64,000 bases of DNA from JANNVK01 sp031430435 (GCA_031430435.1 JANPBM010000121.1:124001-188000), one strand, 5' to 3'. Shown: positions 19,010 through 27,605, counted from the stretch's first letter. The notes: a model not told the origin generated them from the sequence alone. Program-made: numbers and translations.

Positions 19010-19987
19010 TTACGCTGAGAAAATTCCTGATAGTTTTTCGTTCAAATCTTTATAGTTTTGAATAGCGGCTTCTTTCAAAACCAAGTCTTGTTTAAGTTTC
19101 GCGTTTTCAACCGATAATGTTTCGTCCGATTCGGCAACTTCTTTGACGGCAGTTTTATCGCAAACCGCACCGAGAGCCATTGCGTTATCGTGAATTGATT
19201 GAGCTTTCGACAAATTAGTTTTTGAGATTGATTTGCCTTCTTTGGTTGCGTCCGACTTCAATATCTCTGAAATGTAGTCGGTGTAAGTCAACTCCGAGTT
19301 CGGGTAAAGTTGATTTTCTGCAACCAATCCTGCAAGTGCTATGATTTGGGTAGAAATAACATCAAGCCGAAGGTGAACAGTATTTGATTGCGACAATAAA
19401 TCAGCCAGTTCACGCAACGCCGACGGCACACTCCACGCATACATTTCTTTTGACGCATTCTCTTTTTTCGAGATTATTTCATCTAAAGGATCGGTTAATT
19501 TATCAAGATCGGAATCTTCTTTGATGACTGCAAAATTGGTTTGTTCCGCTGCCCATTCGGTTAGTGAAATTTCGTTGAATTTGTAAAGCGTAAATTTTTC
19601 AACGCCGCTCGATTCTTTGACAACTTCCCAAATATGACCCGCACCGGTTGACCATTTCAATTTACCTTCTTTAACCATTTGCCAAATATCGGAAGCATGC
19701 GGTTTGGTGAAATCCCAAGCTGTCGTTGAAATAACTTCCCAACCTTCTTTTACTTTTTGGAGCGTAGCTTCGCAGTATTTTGTAAACTTAACCAGCGGAT
19801 TACGTCCATGCCGATAATGCACGTCAAGGGTAACGGTTTCACCTTCTTTGTGCCGGTAATCTGTATCATCACCGAAATACTGATTGTCGGAGTCAATTTT
19901 ATTGAATTGCAGACCCCATCCGCCCAAGGTATTTGATTCCTCTTTGACTGTAATTCCGCCGCCACAAATTTTTATTCTGTTCGCCAT
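19010..19987 (-). CDS. Prohead (capsid maturation) protease-like protein, 325 aa
   Basis: It is encoded between portal and capsid genes, the normal place of the maturation protease. The N-terminal half has the protease-like pattern: LQFNKIDSDNQYFGDDTDY, a His in LDVHYRHGRNP, a Ser in LKWSTGAGHIWEV, then FTLYKFNEISLTEWAAEQ, close to the 'eiSlv..Pa' strand of HK97-type proteases. The C-terminal ~90 residues are a coiled helix (LSVENAKLKQDLVLKEAAIQ), as in scaffold-fused proteases. The ATG at 19987 has no Shine-Dalgarno; instead a terminator-like hairpin and U-tract end only a few bases before it. Confidence 0.65.
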   Translation of the reverse strand: MANRIKICGGGITVKEESNTLGGWGLQFNKIDSDNQYFGDDTDYRHKEGETVTLDVHYRHGRNPLVKFTKYCEATLQKVKEGWEVISTTAWDFTKPHASDIWQMVKEGKLKWSTGAGHIWEVVKESSGVEKFTLYKFNEISLTEWAAEQTNFAVIKEDSDLDKLTDPLDEIISKKENASKEMYAWSVPSALRELADLLSQSNTVHLRLDVISTQIIALAGLVAENQLYPNSELTYTDYISEILKSDATKEGKSISKTNLSKAQSIHDNAMALGAVCDKTAVKEVAESDETLSVENAKLKQDLVLKEAAIQNYKDLNEKLSGIFSA

Positions 19988-20136
19988 AAAAACGCAAAAA
20001 AGCCTCTGTGATTAAAACTGATTCGTAAATCAATTTCTTTCACAAAGGCTTTCGTAAAAGTCTAAGTTAGTTTTGAGTTAAAAAATAACTCGGATAGTTT
20101 TCAAAACTTGGTTGCGAGATTGTCGCCTTAAAATCA
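19988..20136 (-). promoter_or_regulatory. Structured 5' leader with terminator hairpin before the protease gene
   Basis: On minus the leader holds three hairpins in order: GCGA-CAATC-TCGC (near 20115-20130), GAGTTA-TTTT-TAACTC (near 20075-20092), and a long-loop stem AAAGCCTtTGTG / CACAgAGGCTTT pairing 20041-20052 with 19999-20010, directly followed by TTTTTTGCGTTTTT and the ATG. The last element looks like an intrinsic terminator ending at the start codon, with no Shine-Dalgarno between. It could be a transcription attenuator or a translation-control structure. Confidence 0.5.
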
Positions 20137-20137
20137 A

Positions 20138-20166
20138 ATGATGAATGATTTTTTATTTTGTGTCAA
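20138..20166 (-). promoter_or_regulatory. Candidate promoter for capsid genes
   Basis: A perfect -35 box TTGACA (20166-20161) is followed after 17 bp by CATCAT (20143-20138), a 4/6 match to TATAAT. It lies in the largest non-coding gap of the late region, upstream of the structured leader and protease gene. Confidence 0.45.
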
Positions 20167-20205
20167 GAAAAAAAATCATCAACAAGAAACTATCAATAAA
20201 CTTTT

Positions 20206-20430
20206 TTAATTTTCAGTCGCTTGAACGCTCACGACAACCTCGGCTATTTGACCGTCGTCAGTTTCAATACTACCGATATTCCAGTTTGATTGACCTGTCG
20301 AACAGGTCTGAGTATCAGCGTTTTCGGGGTTGTCGCAGGTTGATAAATTGTTTAATCCGTTCTCGATTGCCGCCGCCGCCAAATCATTGATTGTTCCTGT
20401 TGTTAAGATGCCGAATGTTTCATTTTCCAT
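20206..20430 (-). CDS. Small acidic phage protein, 74 aa
   Basis: The 74-residue protein is acidic and Asn/Thr-rich (CDNPENADTQTCSTGQSNWN) with two cysteines and no known motif. A strong AGGAG precedes the ATG. It lies between the portal and the protease leader and ends the portal operon before the gap at 20.0-20.2 kb. Function unknown. Confidence 0.75.
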   Translation of the reverse strand: MENETFGILTTGTINDLAAAAIENGLNNLSTCDNPENADTQTCSTGQSNWNIGSIETDDGQIAEVVVSVQATEN

Positions 20431-20590
20431 TGTTTTGCTCCTTCTGCTGTGTTTTTATTTTATTCGCCGCACTTGAAACGTGCATAAAAGCCGTAATGAA
20501 TTGCCGAAACTCATTTTCCATTCGAGCAACTTTTTGTTCAAGTTGTCGAATTCGGCGTTGGTCGTCGGTTAATTTTTGCGTTTCTGCCAT
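20420..20590 (-). CDS. Small coiled-coil phage protein, 56 aa
   Basis: The short frame MAETQKLTDDQRRIRQLEQ continues as a coiled coil (VARMENEFRQFITAFM) and ends in a polar tail. The ATG overlaps the portal stop (TAATG), and its end overlaps the next gene by 11 bases. The tight packing and clear coil support a real gene. Function unknown; position suggests a head-assembly helper. Confidence 0.7.
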   Translation of the reverse strand: MAETQKLTDDQRRIRQLEQKVARMENEFRQFITAFMHVSSAANKIKTQQKEQNNGK

Positions 20591-22116
20591 TACGTCAATC
20601 CTTTTTGTGCCGACTGAAGTGAATCGGCTAATTTTTGTTTTTGCAGATTACCCAACAAAGCATTAATTTCTACGTTTGTTGTTTCACCGCGTTTATCTTC
20701 AAGTGGGGGCAAGTTGATTGCTTTTCTCGCTTCGTTCGCAGTCATCGGTACGTTTAGTTCCCAACCTTTTAAGACTTTTGCATTTTCTTCGGCTTGAATT
20801 TCACGCCACGCCGGAACTTCCGAAAAATCCCAACTAAACCGAATTTCTTCATTCAGATATTTATCCAATAAACCAAATTTGCGAAATAGGAATCGGCTCA
20901 GTAACTCGATTCGAGAAATCAAAGTCGGTTCAAGCGTGTAACGCCACAATGATTTTTGTTGGTCGCCTGTTCCGCCGCGTGTGTTGGAAAATTTCACACC
21001 TACATATGAGTCCATTATTGACGTTCCAAGTAATTCGTGCGTTTTCGCTTCGATCCTGTCAAGCATACTTTCAGGGATAATCCCTTCAAGCGAAAAAGGA
21101 ACTTGCTCTAAATTTGTGTTCGGCGGAAGCCCGACGGGTGAACCGCCGCGTTCGGCTCCAAGCGAATATAATTGACGCAAATCTTTATTAAAAGATTCCC
21201 AAATTTCTTTCGGCATCGTCAACGGCAAGCCTTTAGTTGTATCAACTTCTCGTTTCAAAATCGCAGTTATCAGTAATTTATTATTGATGATCTGCAAAGC
21301 TCGTGTGATTAAATCTTCTTCAATATTGAAATATCTTAAAAGTAAAGCATACGCTGAAATTCCTTTATAACCGCGTTCGAGATTATAAACCGAATCCGCC
21401 AAAACATCTTCAATCGGAACAACATAACCGGTTGACGGACTCGTTTTGTGAACATAACGATAAAGCGTTCCGTGGGCATTTGTCGGCGGAAGATTAACAC
21501 GGTCATTTTGCAGTTTTTCAATATCCCGAAACGAGCGGACATCGGTTTGCAGAATATCGGGATTGATTGGAGTTAGCCAAGCAGGTTCGGGTGTTACGCC
21601 GATGCTTCGCGGTTTACCGTTTGCGTCTCGGTCACCCGCGTGTATCATTCCCGCATCTGTCCATTCTGAAACAAATCTTCCGAAAGTGCAGATATGAGCA
21701 TCCCACGCCTGTAAAAATGTTTGTCCGTTCATTTCAGGGTTGGGCTTATTTTTCCACCATTGCATTATTTCGTGAGAATTATCAGCAATAAATACGCCGT
21801 TGCGGTCTTTAGCTTGAAAAACAAGTTTTGCAGCACCAACCGCCGACAGACGTTGCCTCATTGCTCCGAACCATGTTGCCGTACAAGCCGAAAGCGTTGC
21901 CAGTTGGCGATAGTTATACTTTTCATCACAGCCGCGTTGTTTTTGTCCGCAAGCCGCAAAATTATTACGAAGCTCGGTGTATGTAATTCCGCCTTTATCG
22001 TCTGCCGGAACAAACTCTGCTTTTGAAAGCTCAGGCACAAACTCATCAGTTTCTTTGACCGCCATTTCGTTGGAAAGAAGCGTTAGTTCATTAACAAAAT
22101 AATCTCTAAAAGCCAT
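20590..22116 (-). CDS. Portal protein, ~508 aa
   Basis: It directly follows the terminase large subunit gene. The sequence has the portal plan: a basic start with Trp-rich turns (EIMQWWKNKPNPEMNGQTF), the segment VPIEDVLADSVYNLERGYKG, a long central helix region (LQIINNKLLITAILKREVDT), then DRIEAKTHELLGTSIMDSYV and a C-terminal stem helix with MTANEARKAINLPPL, a motif seen in many portals. The portal forms the ring through which DNA is packed. I start at the ATG at 22116, not at the TTG 6 bases upstream. Confidence 0.85.
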   Translation of the reverse strand: MAFRDYFVNELTLLSNEMAVKETDEFVPELSKAEFVPADDKGGITYTELRNNFAACGQKQRGCDEKYNYRQLATLSACTATWFGAMRQRLSAVGAAKLVFQAKDRNGVFIADNSHEIMQWWKNKPNPEMNGQTFLQAWDAHICTFGRFVSEWTDAGMIHAGDRDANGKPRSIGVTPEPAWLTPINPDILQTDVRSFRDIEKLQNDRVNLPPTNAHGTLYRYVHKTSPSTGYVVPIEDVLADSVYNLERGYKGISAYALLLRYFNIEEDLITRALQIINNKLLITAILKREVDTTKGLPLTMPKEIWESFNKDLRQLYSLGAERGGSPVGLPPNTNLEQVPFSLEGIIPESMLDRIEAKTHELLGTSIMDSYVGVKFSNTRGGTGDQQKSLWRYTLEPTLISRIELLSRFLFRKFGLLDKYLNEEIRFSWDFSEVPAWREIQAEENAKVLKGWELNVPMTANEARKAINLPPLEDKRGETTNVEINALLGNLQKQKLADSLQSAQKGLT

Positions 22117-22118
22117 AA

Positions 22119-23549
22119 TCAAACCTCAAGTTGCAGTTGTCTGCGAATCCAATCAAAATTACCTGAAACCGAATCCACAATATCGTCGGCAGGGTTATCA
22201 ATATCTGCCCGAAACGAACAAATTTCGTCGATTGCAATCGAATTCCACGGACCACGCACTATTTTAAATTTACCTGCCTGTGCAAACGGCAACCACGCAC
22301 TTACCATTATTTGTTTTGATTCCGTTCTATGCGGCGGAGCAAATAACTGTGAGCCGACCGCAAACGCTTTTGTCATCAACATATCGTAAATTGCTTGACC
22401 TGCGTTATTTGGTTCAACTAAATGCGTCACATTAAAACCGAAAGCCTTTTCCGCCTTAACTAAATTTTCAATTTGGCTTAGCAATTCAGGGCTTTTCCAT
22501 TTACCTTTCAATAAATCTCTAAGGTAAAAATTACCTGTGTTACGGTCATACGCCATTGCTAAAGATGCGGTAGAATCCGCTGTTTTTTTTGTTGACGTAG
22601 CAATGTCATAATAACGAACCCATTCCAAGCCCGGCGGATAATCATCAACAATTTCAAGCCACGCTCGTTTTATCATTGCACCTTCAAACGGTGTCGGCTC
22701 TTGCATATACTGTGTATTGAACCGTGAAATTCCGAGCCGTAACTCTTCAGCTTCTAAAACTGCATCGTCAAATCGTTTCGGATGCAATAAATCGTCTTTT
22801 TCAAATATAATTTCCTTGTGTGAAATCGGAGTCGTAAAATATAATTTTCGGCTTGCCTTTGCCGGAATAATCAACGATTCATAACCGAGTTCTTTGCATC
22901 GTGCCGAAATGTCTGCCGTATCGATTCGTTGCATCACAACCAAAATTCCGTCTGTGCGTTTATCGTTTAATCGAGTTGTCAAAAAGTTAAAAACTTCTAA
23001 ATCAGATTCGCGTTGCAACTTTGTGAGCGGTTTTTTCGGGTCTTGCAAGTCGTCGATAATTATTCTGTTCGCACCTTTTCCGATTAAACCGCCGCCCTTT
23101 CCCGATGCAAACATTGCACCTGTCGCATCATTTTCAAAATGCGTTTTAATGTTTTGGTCAGTCGTAAATCTCCATTTTGGCTTAAACGCATTTTGATACC
23201 ATTCGCTACCCAAAACTCTGCGGCGTTTGATTGAAAAGTCGTTACTCAAACTATCGCTGTTTGATACGCCGATGAAACGCATAGACGGATTATCAATCCA
23301 CGCCCAACTCGGCATTGCGATTGAAAAGAAACTGGATTTCAAAGAACGCGGCATCACATTGACGCATAAATTCTGAATTTCATTATTGATGAACGCTTGA
23401 CCGTATTCGCCGAATAAATCAAAATGCCAGTTCCATTCAAGCGTTGTGGCAGGTTCAATAATGTCCCACATTCGCCGAAAATAATGTGCCAAAGATTTTT
23501 TGCACAATGCGGCTTCAATTTCATCTAAAGTCGGTAAATCATTACGCAT
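22119..23549 (-). CDS. terL: Terminase large subunit (packaging ATPase and nuclease), 476 aa
   Basis: The N-terminal ATPase shows a Walker A variant NVMPRSLKSSFFS near residues 65-77 and Walker B RIIIDDLQDP near residue 165. A motif-III-like stretch LVVMQRIDTADIS follows. The C-terminal RNase H-type nuclease has the acidic strand VRYYDIATSTKK near residue 310 and a final Asp in NPADDIVDSVSG. It pumps DNA into the prohead and cuts concatemers. It overlaps the small-subunit gene by 8 bases and is followed by the portal gene. Confidence 0.93.
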   Translation of the reverse strand: MRNDLPTLDEIEAALCKKSLAHYFRRMWDIIEPATTLEWNWHFDLFGEYGQAFINNEIQNLCVNVMPRSLKSSFFSIAMPSWAWIDNPSMRFIGVSNSDSLSNDFSIKRRRVLGSEWYQNAFKPKWRFTTDQNIKTHFENDATGAMFASGKGGGLIGKGANRIIIDDLQDPKKPLTKLQRESDLEVFNFLTTRLNDKRTDGILVVMQRIDTADISARCKELGYESLIIPAKASRKLYFTTPISHKEIIFEKDDLLHPKRFDDAVLEAEELRLGISRFNTQYMQEPTPFEGAMIKRAWLEIVDDYPPGLEWVRYYDIATSTKKTADSTASLAMAYDRNTGNFYLRDLLKGKWKSPELLSQIENLVKAEKAFGFNVTHLVEPNNAGQAIYDMLMTKAFAVGSQLFAPPHRTESKQIMVSAWLPFAQAGKFKIVRGPWNSIAIDEICSFRADIDNPADDIVDSVSGNFDWIRRQLQLEV

Positions 23550-24033
23550 CCATTTTTGAACGCAACTCTTTTAAGAGTTCCAATTCGTCAACCGTTAATT
23601 TGCTCAAATCAAGGTTTGAGGTGACATTTCCGCTGATATTTGCATCAATTTTGTCGGCTTCATATAAACCAAACATTTTATTCTCTTCTTGAACAATTTC
23701 ACGAATTGCTTTTATTGACGGGACATCACCATTAGCAGCATTTGCCGATAAACTGCGGATGCAACTGTCAAGCAATGCTTGATTAATAGTTTTAAGATTC
23801 TCCTTCTTAGGTGTGCCGAACTCTTCAGGATGCTCAAAAATATAGGCAACATCCCGTTGTATCATCGAAAGATTTGTTTTGAGTTGATAAGCAATAAAAC
23901 GATAGGTTGCCCGACGTTGAAGCATTGTCCAAACTCGCTCCCGACGTTTCCGTGTCAGCTCTGTTTTGGATTCAACTTTAGTTGGCTTTGCTTCATTTTC
24001 TGTATCTGTTATGGTTTCCGGTTTTGTATTCAT
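23542..24033 (-). CDS. Terminase small subunit-like protein, 163 aa
   Basis: The protein has a polar start, a basic helical HTH-like part (ELTRKRRERVWTMLQRRATY, FIAYQLKTNLSMIQRDVAYI), and a C-terminal helix ending LTVDELELLKELRSKMDA. It lies directly upstream of and overlapping the large subunit gene, where the DNA-recognition subunit is encoded. The family is inferred from position and HTH look; no precise match was recognised. Confidence 0.7.
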   Translation of the reverse strand: MNTKPETITDTENEAKPTKVESKTELTRKRRERVWTMLQRRATYRFIAYQLKTNLSMIQRDVAYIFEHPEEFGTPKKENLKTINQALLDSCIRSLSANAANGDVPSIKAIREIVQEENKMFGLYEADKIDANISGNVTSNLDLSKLTVDELELLKELRSKMDA

Positions 24034-24139
24034 TTCTTTTAATTAAACCTTTATAAAAATTAAACTTTTACGGCAATACAATGTATTTTTTTAATTATTT
24101 ATCAAAACCGGTTCTTTTCCGGTTAAAAGATGCCAGCGT

Positions 24140-25414
24140 TCAAGCCGTTCCGGCGAGATATTTTGCTGATAATTCAATTCCGCGACAATTCCTATTCAAT
24201 TTTTCGCACGCAATTAAAGTTGTGCCGCTGCCGAGAAAAGGTTCGCAGACAATTTCATTCGGCTTTGTCATCGCTTCAATATACGAATATGGAAATTCAA
24301 CCGAAAATGGTGCAGGATGGTCAAACATATTTTGTGAAATAGTCATTCTTGCTCCGCGGTAAACTGTTCCGATTTGACGACAATCGCGTGTTTTGTAATT
24401 AACTTTTTGTCGTGATAATTCGCCGTTTTGTTCACGCTTGATTAAATTTTTTTTGATTGTTCCGGCAGAGTTATTCGGGACTGTCAAATTCAATTTCTTT
24501 GGTGCTTTGCCGAAAACAAAAATAAACTCGTGTTCAATACCGAACATTGCCGTTTGTTGGGCAATTCCGCCCGGAGTCATTTTGTCCCAGACATTCCAGC
24601 TGAGGAGCTTTAAACCTGCGTTTCTTGCTTCGGCAATGAAGTCGTCCCAATAAGTTACAACTTCATTTTCTTTGCGGACAATACCGAGATTAACAACTTG
24701 GAATTCCGCAATCGTTGAAAAAACTTCGATAAATTTTGTAATTTTCGATGACGACAAATCAGTCTTGGTTTCGTAAGTTCGTTGGTCAAGATAAGGCGGC
24801 GAAGTGAATAATAACTCAGCCGTTTCGCCTTGCATTAATTTTTCGACGATTGTTTTATCGGTTGAATCGCCGCATATAATTTGGTGATTGCCGAGTTTCC
24901 ACATTTGTCCGGGTGCGGTTTTATATTTTTCTTGAAGAGCATTCAGTTGCGAAATTACTTTTTCCGCATCTTCGTTAATTTGAGCGAACTCTGCTTCAAT
25001 CTCTTCGTCTGATTTCAATAGGTCATCTGAAAGAAATTTTGACCAGTCTTCAGGCAGTTCTACGCCGAAATGTTCTAAATCTAAATCACCGAAATTTTCA
25101 GCTAATAACCGGAAATCCCATTCGCCTTGGTGCGTATTATCTATAATGATAAAGGCTTTTATTTCTTCGTCGGTGAAGTCTTCAGCGGTTTTTATCCAAG
25201 AATCTTCGACTTCTTTAAAACCGAGAAATTTCAACGCTTCAAACCTTTTATCACCTGCAATAATCGTTGCATCTTCAAAAGATTTAATGACAATCGGACG
25301 CTTTTCGAGAAACTTCGGATACTTTTTAAGGTTTTCGCAAAGCATCTCGAAATTACCGTCTTTGATAATTCGCGGATTTTTCTTATCTCGTTTTAGCGTT
25401 GAAAGTTTAATCAT
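24140..25414 (-). CDS. ParB-domain DNA methyltransferase, C-terminal frameshift
   Basis: Residues 1-120 are a ParB/Srx-like domain (LKKYPKFLEKRPIVIKSFED, IIAGDKRFEALKFLG). A methyltransferase of the N6-adenine/N4-cytosine class follows, with GDSTDKTIVEKL, the catalytic LLFTSPPYLDQR around residue 205 and the SAM motif CEPFLGSGTTLIACEKL near residue 398. The frame ends GIELSAKYLAGTA, but the +1 frame from 24159 reads ISPERLERWHLLTGKEPVL and stops at 24091, the normal ending of this family. So about 20 C-terminal residues are lost by an indel, recoding or sequence error. No restriction enzyme is nearby; self-protection of phage DNA is likely. Confidence 0.85.
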   Translation of the reverse strand: MIKLSTLKRDKKNPRIIKDGNFEMLCENLKKYPKFLEKRPIVIKSFEDATIIAGDKRFEALKFLGFKEVEDSWIKTAEDFTDEEIKAFIIIDNTHQGEWDFRLLAENFGDLDLEHFGVELPEDWSKFLSDDLLKSDEEIEAEFAQINEDAEKVISQLNALQEKYKTAPGQMWKLGNHQIICGDSTDKTIVEKLMQGETAELLFTSPPYLDQRTYETKTDLSSSKITKFIEVFSTIAEFQVVNLGIVRKENEVVTYWDDFIAEARNAGLKLLSWNVWDKMTPGGIAQQTAMFGIEHEFIFVFGKAPKKLNLTVPNNSAGTIKKNLIKREQNGELSRQKVNYKTRDCRQIGTVYRGARMTISQNMFDHPAPFSVEFPYSYIEAMTKPNEIVCEPFLGSGTTLIACEKLNRNCRGIELSAKYLAGTA

Positions 25415-25429
25415 TTCGGTTTACGGATT

Positions 25430-26047
25430 TTATTGCATTCGTTGAGCGATTAACGGATGTCCGCTCGTTGTATGAGTTTCAGTTTGGATGTAATAACCTT
25501 CATCGTTTCGCTTGATTAAAATATGCTCAAGCCCGAATCGAGCCGCATTTTTGACATAGTTCATATCGGTCGAATTGCAGATTACATATTCGTTTGAGAC
25601 CGCGTTGCCATCTTTGATGACCATTTCCGCCGCAAGAACCATTCCGATATTCGGACAAATCTCTTGATCGTAAATTGTGCCGTCGTAGTTATCGGCACGG
25701 ACAAGAAAGCTCGGAGTTTGATTTTCGGGCGATGCGGTGCAATTCGGTTGAACGTAGATAATATACAATCCGTAATCGAGTGCATTTGTGTAGCCGATTG
25801 CCCGGGCATCCGCAAACAATTCAACTGCCGAATTATCAACAGCTTCGAGAAATCCGGTCGAAACTCCGCTTTGCGAATAAACCTTTACGCCGTGCGAGGT
25901 GGTTTGTCCGGTATTTGAATAAACTTGCAAATTCGGAGTGTTTTTCGCCTTATCTTTGCAAGATTGGTCAGAACCTTTGCCGCACGAAAAAGCACTCAAG
26001 ACGAATGCGATTGTGTAAATAAGAATAATTTTTGTAATAGTTTTCAT
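25430..26047 (-). CDS. Lipoprotein of unknown function in the lysis region, 205 aa
   Basis: The N-terminus is a lipoprotein signal: MKTITKIILIYTIAFVLSAF followed by SC (lipobox LSAFSC, lipidated Cys near residue 22). The mature part is beta-rich with paired cysteines (PNCTASPENQ, DQEICPNIGM, VICNSTDM). It overlaps the upstream gene (ATGA) and lies between the lysis-type membrane genes and the ParB-methyltransferase. It might be an outer-membrane partner in lysis or a lysogenic surface protein; it is larger than known o-spanins. Confidence 0.75.
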   Translation of the reverse strand: MKTITKIILIYTIAFVLSAFSCGKGSDQSCKDKAKNTPNLQVYSNTGQTTSHGVKVYSQSGVSTGFLEAVDNSAVELFADARAIGYTNALDYGLYIIYVQPNCTASPENQTPSFLVRADNYDGTIYDQEICPNIGMVLAAEMVIKDGNAVSNEYVICNSTDMNYVKNAARFGLEHILIKRNDEGYYIQTETHTTSGHPLIAQRMQ

Positions 26048-26541
26048 GGTTTTTGGTTTCTAAATCTTTCAAACTCTTTTTCAAGTTGTGTAAGTTTTTT
26101 CTTCGTTAAATTTGCTGATTTTTTCAGCGTTACAATTTCTTTTGCTTGTCTGACATTTTCGTTTCGCAGTTCGATAATTTCAACGGATTGTTTTTCGGTT
26201 TGTTCGACTAATTTTGCATTTTCATCAAGTAATTCGCGTTCGCGTTCGACTAAATCAACATTTTTTTTTACGATTTCTGTGTTTTGTGAGAGCATTTTTT
26301 CGTATTTTTCAAGCATTAAATCTTGCTTGGTTTCTAATTTATCAACACGGGCGAACAACTCTTTGCGTTGCTCCGCTCTGTCATCAATCTGTTTGCCTTC
26401 GTTCGCGGTTTCGGTTTCGTGAATTTCGTCGCTTTTTTTCCAACGCCGATTCAGCATTGCCACGATAATTCCCCCGAAACCGAACAGCCCGCAAAATGCG
26501 ATAAAAACTGCAATAATTTTTAGTGAAAAATCGTCAAACAT
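26044..26541 (-). CDS. Membrane-anchored coiled-coil protein, 165 aa
   Basis: One N-terminal membrane segment (IIAVFIAFCGLFGFGGIIVA) is followed by a basic RRWKK stop and a coiled coil of about 120 residues rich in E, K and L. It is in the cluster downstream of the endolysin. It could be an i-spanin- or holin-accessory-like protein, but no family was recognised. Membrane topology is a prediction from the sequence. Confidence 0.7.
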   Translation of the reverse strand: MFDDFSLKIIAVFIAFCGLFGFGGIIVAMLNRRWKKSDEIHETETANEGKQIDDRAEQRKELFARVDKLETKQDLMLEKYEKMLSQNTEIVKKNVDLVERERELLDENAKLVEQTEKQSVEIIELRNENVRQAKEIVTLKKSANLTKKKLTQLEKEFERFRNQKP

Positions 26542-26545
26542 AGTC

Positions 26546-26950
26546 TTAGTTGGTTACGAAAGAAATCAATCCCCAAAATATTTTAGTTTTCTTTCGCGGT
26601 CGTTTTTCGTAGATTTGAATTAGTTCCTTCTGTGCGGCAATCACGCCGTTTTGCGTGGCGATAATCATGTTATTCGTATTGTTTAATTCACTTTGTTTCG
26701 CCGATAATTCTTTCAAATTTGCTATTAGTTTTTCGGCTGCTTCAATATCTTTCAATACTTTAACCAGCCGTTGGTTGCAAAGCTCTAATTCGTCATTTTG
26801 TGATTTCGCTTTTTCGCCACTCTTCGCATCCTCTGTCGTTGTAGCGTTTACAGTATTCTTTATTGGCATCAACGCCTGAGAATTCGCTACTACTACGCCG
26901 CTTAGAAGCATCAAACTCAGCATTAGCATCATTTGTATTTGTTTGTGCAT
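26546..26950 (-). CDS. Exported coiled-coil protein overlapping the preceding gene, 134 aa
   Basis: It starts with a signal-peptide-like segment (MHKQIQMMLMLSLMLLSGVV then ANSQA) and continues as a coiled coil (LVKVLKDIEAAEKLIANLKE). The first 158 bases lie inside the end of the preceding gene in another frame, like Rz/Rz1 spanin gene pairs. There is no lipobox cysteine at the signal end, so it is not a typical o-spanin. The ending KTKIFWGLISFVTN is mildly hydrophobic. Confidence 0.65.
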   Translation of the reverse strand: MHKQIQMMLMLSLMLLSGVVVANSQALMPIKNTVNATTTEDAKSGEKAKSQNDELELCNQRLVKVLKDIEAAEKLIANLKELSAKQSELNNTNNMIIATQNGVIAAQKELIQIYEKRPRKKTKIFWGLISFVTN

Positions 26951-27176
26951 TTTTAACCTCAGTTTCAAGTTCTTTTTTTTGCTCAATCCGAACATTTGTT
27001 TCGGCTGATTTTTCGATTATGGTGCTTTTTGATTCATTGATTTTGTTTTGCTCGCGTTGAGTCCTGCAAGACTTAACCGAAGCGGAGAAGGCGATGATTA
27101 AAATTAAAGCGGCAATTACGCCCGCTAATATACGCCAATAATCAACTATTAAAAAGCAAAGTAATTTCAATTTCAT
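26793..27176 (-). CDS. Inner-membrane-anchored coiled-coil protein, i-spanin-like, 127 aa
   Basis: From the ATG at 27176 the protein has an N-terminal membrane helix (WRILAGVIAALILIIAFSAS), then a charged coil (EKSAETNVRIEQKKELETEV) and a Cys-containing end (KEYCKRYNDRGCEEWRKS). This topology and the partly embedded downstream gene recall the inner-membrane spanin Rz. It lies three genes after the endolysin. The ATG is preferred to an upstream in-frame start because it begins the membrane helix region. Confidence 0.65.
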   Translation of the reverse strand: MKLKLLCFLIVDYWRILAGVIAALILIIAFSASVKSCRTQREQNKINESKSTIIEKSAETNVRIEQKKELETEVKNAQTNTNDANAEFDASKRRSSSEFSGVDANKEYCKRYNDRGCEEWRKSEITK

Positions 27177-27242
27177 AATTTTGTTGTCAAAACGGGAACA
27201 TTTCTGCTCCCGCAATTCTCTGGAAAAAAACAATCGTGCAAT

Positions 27243-27605
27243 TTAGATAATCATCGGACTTGCTCTGCTCTTATTTTGATTGAAGCGTGTTAAGTTTATC
27301 TTTGGCGGTTTGTGTGACCAATTCGGCGGCAAATCGTAAATCGTTGATTCAAACTCGAATGTGTAGTCAGTTTCCGCACTTGCAAATATCTTTGTATTTT
27401 TTGAATTCAAACAGGTTAGCGTTTCGATACGCCAACTTTCCGAATGTGAAACGGTCGCACTTCCGGTTTGAATAGTGAACGGTTGTCCGATTGCCTTTGC
27501 AACCTTTGATTTTGACGAAGCTGATGCGGTTTTCCCGACATCAGCGTAAACATTAACGCTGAATGCGAAAACCAACATCAGCATAAAAGTAATAATTTTT
27601 TTCAT
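27243..27605 (-). CDS. Small secreted protein, 120 aa
   Basis: The start at 27605 is fixed by AGGA (ggaaaggaaaaacttATG) and by a signal peptide MKKIITFMLMLVFAFSVNVY with cleavage after ADA-like residues (VYADVG). The mature part of about 95 residues has the look of a small beta-rich protein (GSATVSHSESWRIETLTCLN) and ends in a basic tail. Unknown; it is directly downstream of the endolysin. Confidence 0.7.
   Translation of the reverse strand: MKKIITFMLMLVFAFSVNVYADVGKTASASSKSKVAKAIGQPFTIQTGSATVSHSESWRIETLTCLNSKNTKIFASAETDYTFEFESTIYDLPPNWSHKPPKINLTRFNQNKSRASPMII

Noticed and set aside
26546..26950. Typical o-spanin (outer-membrane lipoprotein)
   Set aside because: The signal region lacks a lipobox Cys and the protein is much longer than Rz1-type spanins.
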